64,000 bases of DNA from Castor canadensis (lineage: Eukaryota; Chordata; Mammalia; Rodentia; Castoridae), in the NCBI RefSeq assembly GCF_047511655.1, contig NC_133403.1, positions 13,885,014-13,949,013 of the forward strand, in the 5' to 3' direction. Below, one piece after another: positions 61,016 through 64,000 of the stretch (positions are counted from its first letter, which is position 1; every line of letters starts with the position of its first letter). A model generated the notes under the pieces. That model saw only the letters and a list, made by a program, of their open reading frames with translations. It ran no database searches and was not told the DNA's origin. A program made the translations under genes and the position numbers.

Positions 61016-62159
61016 GAAAAGATCATAAAATAACAGTTTCTCATCACTGTACATTAAGACTGCACGCTTCTAAATGGAGAGATCAGTGGTCGGTCAATCG
61101 CTTTTCTATGACACTGGAGGGCTGCATACTTGCAACTCTGACCTGAATTTATCTAAACTCTGAGGGAAGTGAACTCAATATGATGAGTGACAACGGCGGT
61201 GGCCAGTACAGGAGTGCGATCTCGGTGTCCCTTCCCCTCTCTGGGAAGGGCATAAGAGGGCATAAAATAGGACATGATCCCTCTTCCAATTCCAATTAAA
61301 CAAAACAGCTATAAACCCCATCCCTTCCCCTCCCCCTCGAGGTATTTGCAAATGGGCCAGAGCCCAACCCGGTGCCCCCCACCAAGGGAGGCAGGGGGAA
61401 GCAAGTAATGGGTGGGGTACAGAGAGGCTCCCCTCAGCACCTGGCCCCACGGGGTCCTGCCAAGTGGAGGGGGGGGACCCTGGGGACCCTCCCTGCCCCA
61501 AGTGAGGTCTGTTATGCAGCATTTTTGAGGTCAATAAATTACAGCAATAAATAGCAAGGTGAGGTAGGGGGGAGGGGTTCCTGTAGAAAATTAAAGTGGG
61601 GTAACTGAAGCTGGGGCATCCTAGGAAGGGGGTCCTGGGCAGCCTCAATTCCCACAGCTCCCACCCATCCCCAGTTTGGAATGTCAGACTGAGGCTCTGG
61701 TCAGGTCCTTCTCCATTCCCTCATTCCTGGCATCCACTTCACAGGTTCAGTAACATGGGCCCCAGTGTGACTGGGGAACAGGAGGACCTTGGTCCCTTCT
61801 GGGGGCACAGCAGAGCTGAGAGCCCAACTGCTCCTCTCAGGCCTGGCACAGATTCAGCATTCCTGAGCCCTGCCCTCCAAGCTGCCCAGGCCTTCCCCCC
61901 ACTCAGGATGGCCACAGGAGGGCAGTCACCCTGCCACCAGCCTAGCCTGATCGCACTCCTGCACAGGGGCCTGAGGTCCAGTGAATACTGTCGGCATGGG
62001 GGCCACGGGCAGGTGGCCCAGGACCCTGTAGTGGTGATGGAGGGAAACCCCCCGCTGCATGAGGTCAGGAGAGTCAGTCTGGGTCCAGATTGTTCAGTTC
62101 ACAGGCTGAGGTGTATGGCTATGCTGCAAGTCTCTGAGATTTCTTATTTGCTCAAAGGT

Positions 62160-62218
62160 GGGTTTTTTTTGTTTTTTGTTTTTTGTTTGTTTTTTTTTTT
62201 TGTTTTTTTGCCTTTTTT
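62160..62218 (+). repeat. T-rich tract with G interruptions
   Basis: Long (GTTTTTT)n-like run; on the minus strand an A/C run inside the putative UTR. Confidence 0.85.
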
Positions 62219-63000
62219 GCAATCCTGGAGGAGCCCTTGCTGTGGCTCAGTCTGGTGGGAGTGGGCAGTGGAAGAGCCCGGCCTACCACCACCCACTTGC
62301 CCCAAGTCTGAGAAATAAATACATTCATCACTGCACAAACATATTGATACAAAAACAACACTGTTGAGAGTGTTTGCACCGTCTGTGTTGGTAAGGACCA
62401 GGCCCAGTCAGTCCCTTCCACTGGCTGGGGGAAGTGATCTGCTGGAGTCAACTGAGCTGTGCAAAAGTCCCTGCTTTTTGGCTTGAGTGAGACCCTCACA
62501 TCAACCCACCCCCAAGGGTCACGGGCAGAGCAGCAGGGAACGCTCGCCTCCACCCCGGGGTCCAAGCCCAGACTCAGGTCCTGTGGCCAGAGCTGACAGC
62601 CACCCCATGTTGTGCCAGATGGCCAGAACCACTAAGATCCAGCCAGGAGGCCTGGGGGGCTAGTCAGCACAGGCCCAAGCTCTTTGGTGCCAGCTGGGCT
62701 TGGAGAGGCCCCAGGAATGGGGATGAGGGCCCTGGTGACTCCAGGGAGGCTTTCCACCTGTTCCTCGGCTCCCAGGGCTGCTTCTGCCCGTGAGTCACTC
62801 CAGGGCCAACTCAGGACCCTCAGCAGAAGGTGAGGATTCCCTGGGACTGGCCTTACAGCTGCTGAGGTCTGAAACTGTAAAGATTTATGTAAACAATGAG
62901 ATAAATATATTAGTATCTTTTTCTGAGCCCATTGAGGTTCCATACTCATTCAAAATGTGCTTTGGTTTAAAAAATAGGTTTTGTGAATTTGGGTATGAGC

Positions 63001-63035
63001 TTTTTTTTTTTTTTTTTTCTTTTTTTTTTTTTTTG
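63001..63035 (+). repeat. Poly(T) tract
   Basis: About 33 T with one C; A-rich on the minus strand. Confidence 0.9.
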
Positions 63036-63180
63036 TTTGTTTTGTTTGTCATCTTTCCTATGTGACATCTGCTATTTTCTGTTTCCTGTTTCTCCGAAAC
63101 ATTCAGGAATTAAATGACTAAAGCAGAGAACTGTAAGCCGCCTTTGCCTCCTACGGCCTAATTTCCTTGTGAGACTTTTA

Positions 63181-63184
<4 letters not shown>

Positions 63185-63216
<32 letters not shown>
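63185..63216 (+). repeat. CA microsatellite
   Basis: About 16 CA units just beyond the minus-strand AATAAA site. Confidence 0.9.
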
Positions 63217-63222
<6 letters not shown>

Positions 63223-63299
63223 GCACACACCAACATGGAATCAAAAGAAAAGGAAAACAAAGCCAAGTGTTGTGTCCACCCCACCCCATCCCACCCACC

Positions 63300-63305
63300 T
63301 TTATT
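63300..63305 (-). terminator. Minus-strand AATAAA poly(A) signal with G/U-rich downstream element
   Basis: On the minus strand, TTTAAAATAAAG is followed at once by GGTGGGTGGGATGGGG and more G/U-rich sequence, a strong cleavage-site layout. Confidence 0.6.
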
Positions 63306-64000
63306 TTAAATAGGAAACTAGTGTTTTGCTTTCTCATTAAAATACAAAAAAGGCTTGATACAATACTAAGGTGGGTACAATACTATGTCGCACAGACGCC
63401 ATTGAGTGGGGGGCTTTGCTCCCAGTCCCTGAAGTTCTGTAGAGGAGTCACCTACTTTCCAGTCACCTCACAGATATGGCTGCCCATGGCCTGGGAGGCC
63501 ACATAGGCCACCGGGCACACGCACAATCCCCGTGCGGTGCCGCAGTACAGACTTTGTGTCGTGTGGCTTAAGTGCTGATGAGGTGGGTGTGGGTTAGAGA
63601 GCAGGCAGCTGGCACAGTCCTGCCCTCTCTCCCTGTGTGGAGTGGAGCCCAGGGGTTTCCTCAGCATAATTTGCTGGAAGTGAGACCTGGGTCCAGATTT
63701 CCAAATCTTACCCAACAGAAAGAATTGGGGAAAACCAGCTCAGGACTGGGGCACTACAGGAGGGGCTCAGCCAGGAGCCCTCGTGTGACCTCACTCCCTT
63801 AATCCCAGAACACACCATTCACCACTCGGGTCCCTGAATTTGGGCTGTTTTAGGTTGGAGGGTCTCTAGAGGTGTGGAGCTAGAAGATAACTAGAATTTT
63901 TGGTCTGAACTTAAAACTGAAAGGAAAAAGATTAAAAAATGAAGAAAAAACCAAAAGCATGAAGCAAAATGAAGACAAAGCCTGCTGGCCCAGTCCTGTG

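Larger units (their letters stand above)
60990..64000 (-). other. HIC2: Probable 3' UTR of a minus-strand gene, most likely HIC2
   Basis: This 3-kb stretch has few SINEs and contains minus-strand poly(A) signals and AU-rich motifs (TATTTATTTC near 62310-62325; TATTTATTGC near 61540-61550). No family-like protein frame is visible. In rodents the gene next to Tmem191, away from Pi4ka, is Hic2, transcribed like Tmem191 and with a long 3' UTR (established knowledge). The assignment is by gene order only; the HIC2 zinc-finger coding exon would lie beyond 64 kb. Another gene is possible. Confidence 0.5.

Noticed and set aside
61755-62318. 187-residue plus-strand open frame
   Set aside because: Ends in a translated T-rich tract and lies antisense to the putative 3' UTR; no domain recognised.

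Overview
This is a nuclear genome window from a mammal, almost certainly a rodent. Coding exons are short islands with GT-AG borders in long introns. The intervening DNA is packed with 7SL-derived B1 monomers, tRNA-like ID monomers and dimeric B1+ID composites ending in a CCCAGTACCACC(A)n-type tail. The abundance and consensus of the dimers recall beaver (Castoridae) or a relative; that species guess is inference and was not searched.

Region 1 (1-47.2 kb, + strand) is the 3' two thirds of PI4KA, phosphatidylinositol 4-kinase III alpha. Thirty-six consecutive coding exons (374-46710) can be joined without a frame break: 3,981 nt, giving 1,326 residues plus stop. They cover the C-terminal solenoid/dimerisation part, the helical (PIK) domain and the whole catalytic domain to the terminal DIPY. 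The 5' exons lie left of the window. All introns are GT-AG except the last, which is GC-AG. Large introns hold SINEs, MaLR LTR fragments, an old inverted-repeat DNA element, CA repeats and one short tandem duplication, but no nested gene.

Region 2 (47.2-50.6 kb) is the SINE-rich gap between two convergent genes. Region 3 (50.6-53.3 kb, - strand) is a compact CpG-island gene with 10 coding exons encoding an intact 300-residue TMEM191 protein: a long coiled coil followed by one C-terminal membrane segment.

Region 4 (53.3-61 kb) is intergenic and SINE-rich, with one unexplained low-repeat block near 57 kb. Region 5 (61-64 kb) looks like 3' UTR on the - strand, with poly(A) signals, a G/U-rich downstream element and AU-rich motifs. 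From the order known in rodents (Hic2-Tmem191-Pi4ka) it is most likely the end of HIC2, whose coding part would lie beyond 64 kb.

PI4KA makes the plasma-membrane PI4P pool. TMEM191 and HIC2 have no known functional link to it; their proximity is shared synteny of the 22q11.2-type block. I found no new biological system here. The points worth a second look concern splicing (a GC-AG intron, a SINE almost touching an acceptor, a weak donor, inverted SINE pairs), a candidate CTCF site at the TMEM191 promoter, and repeat history.
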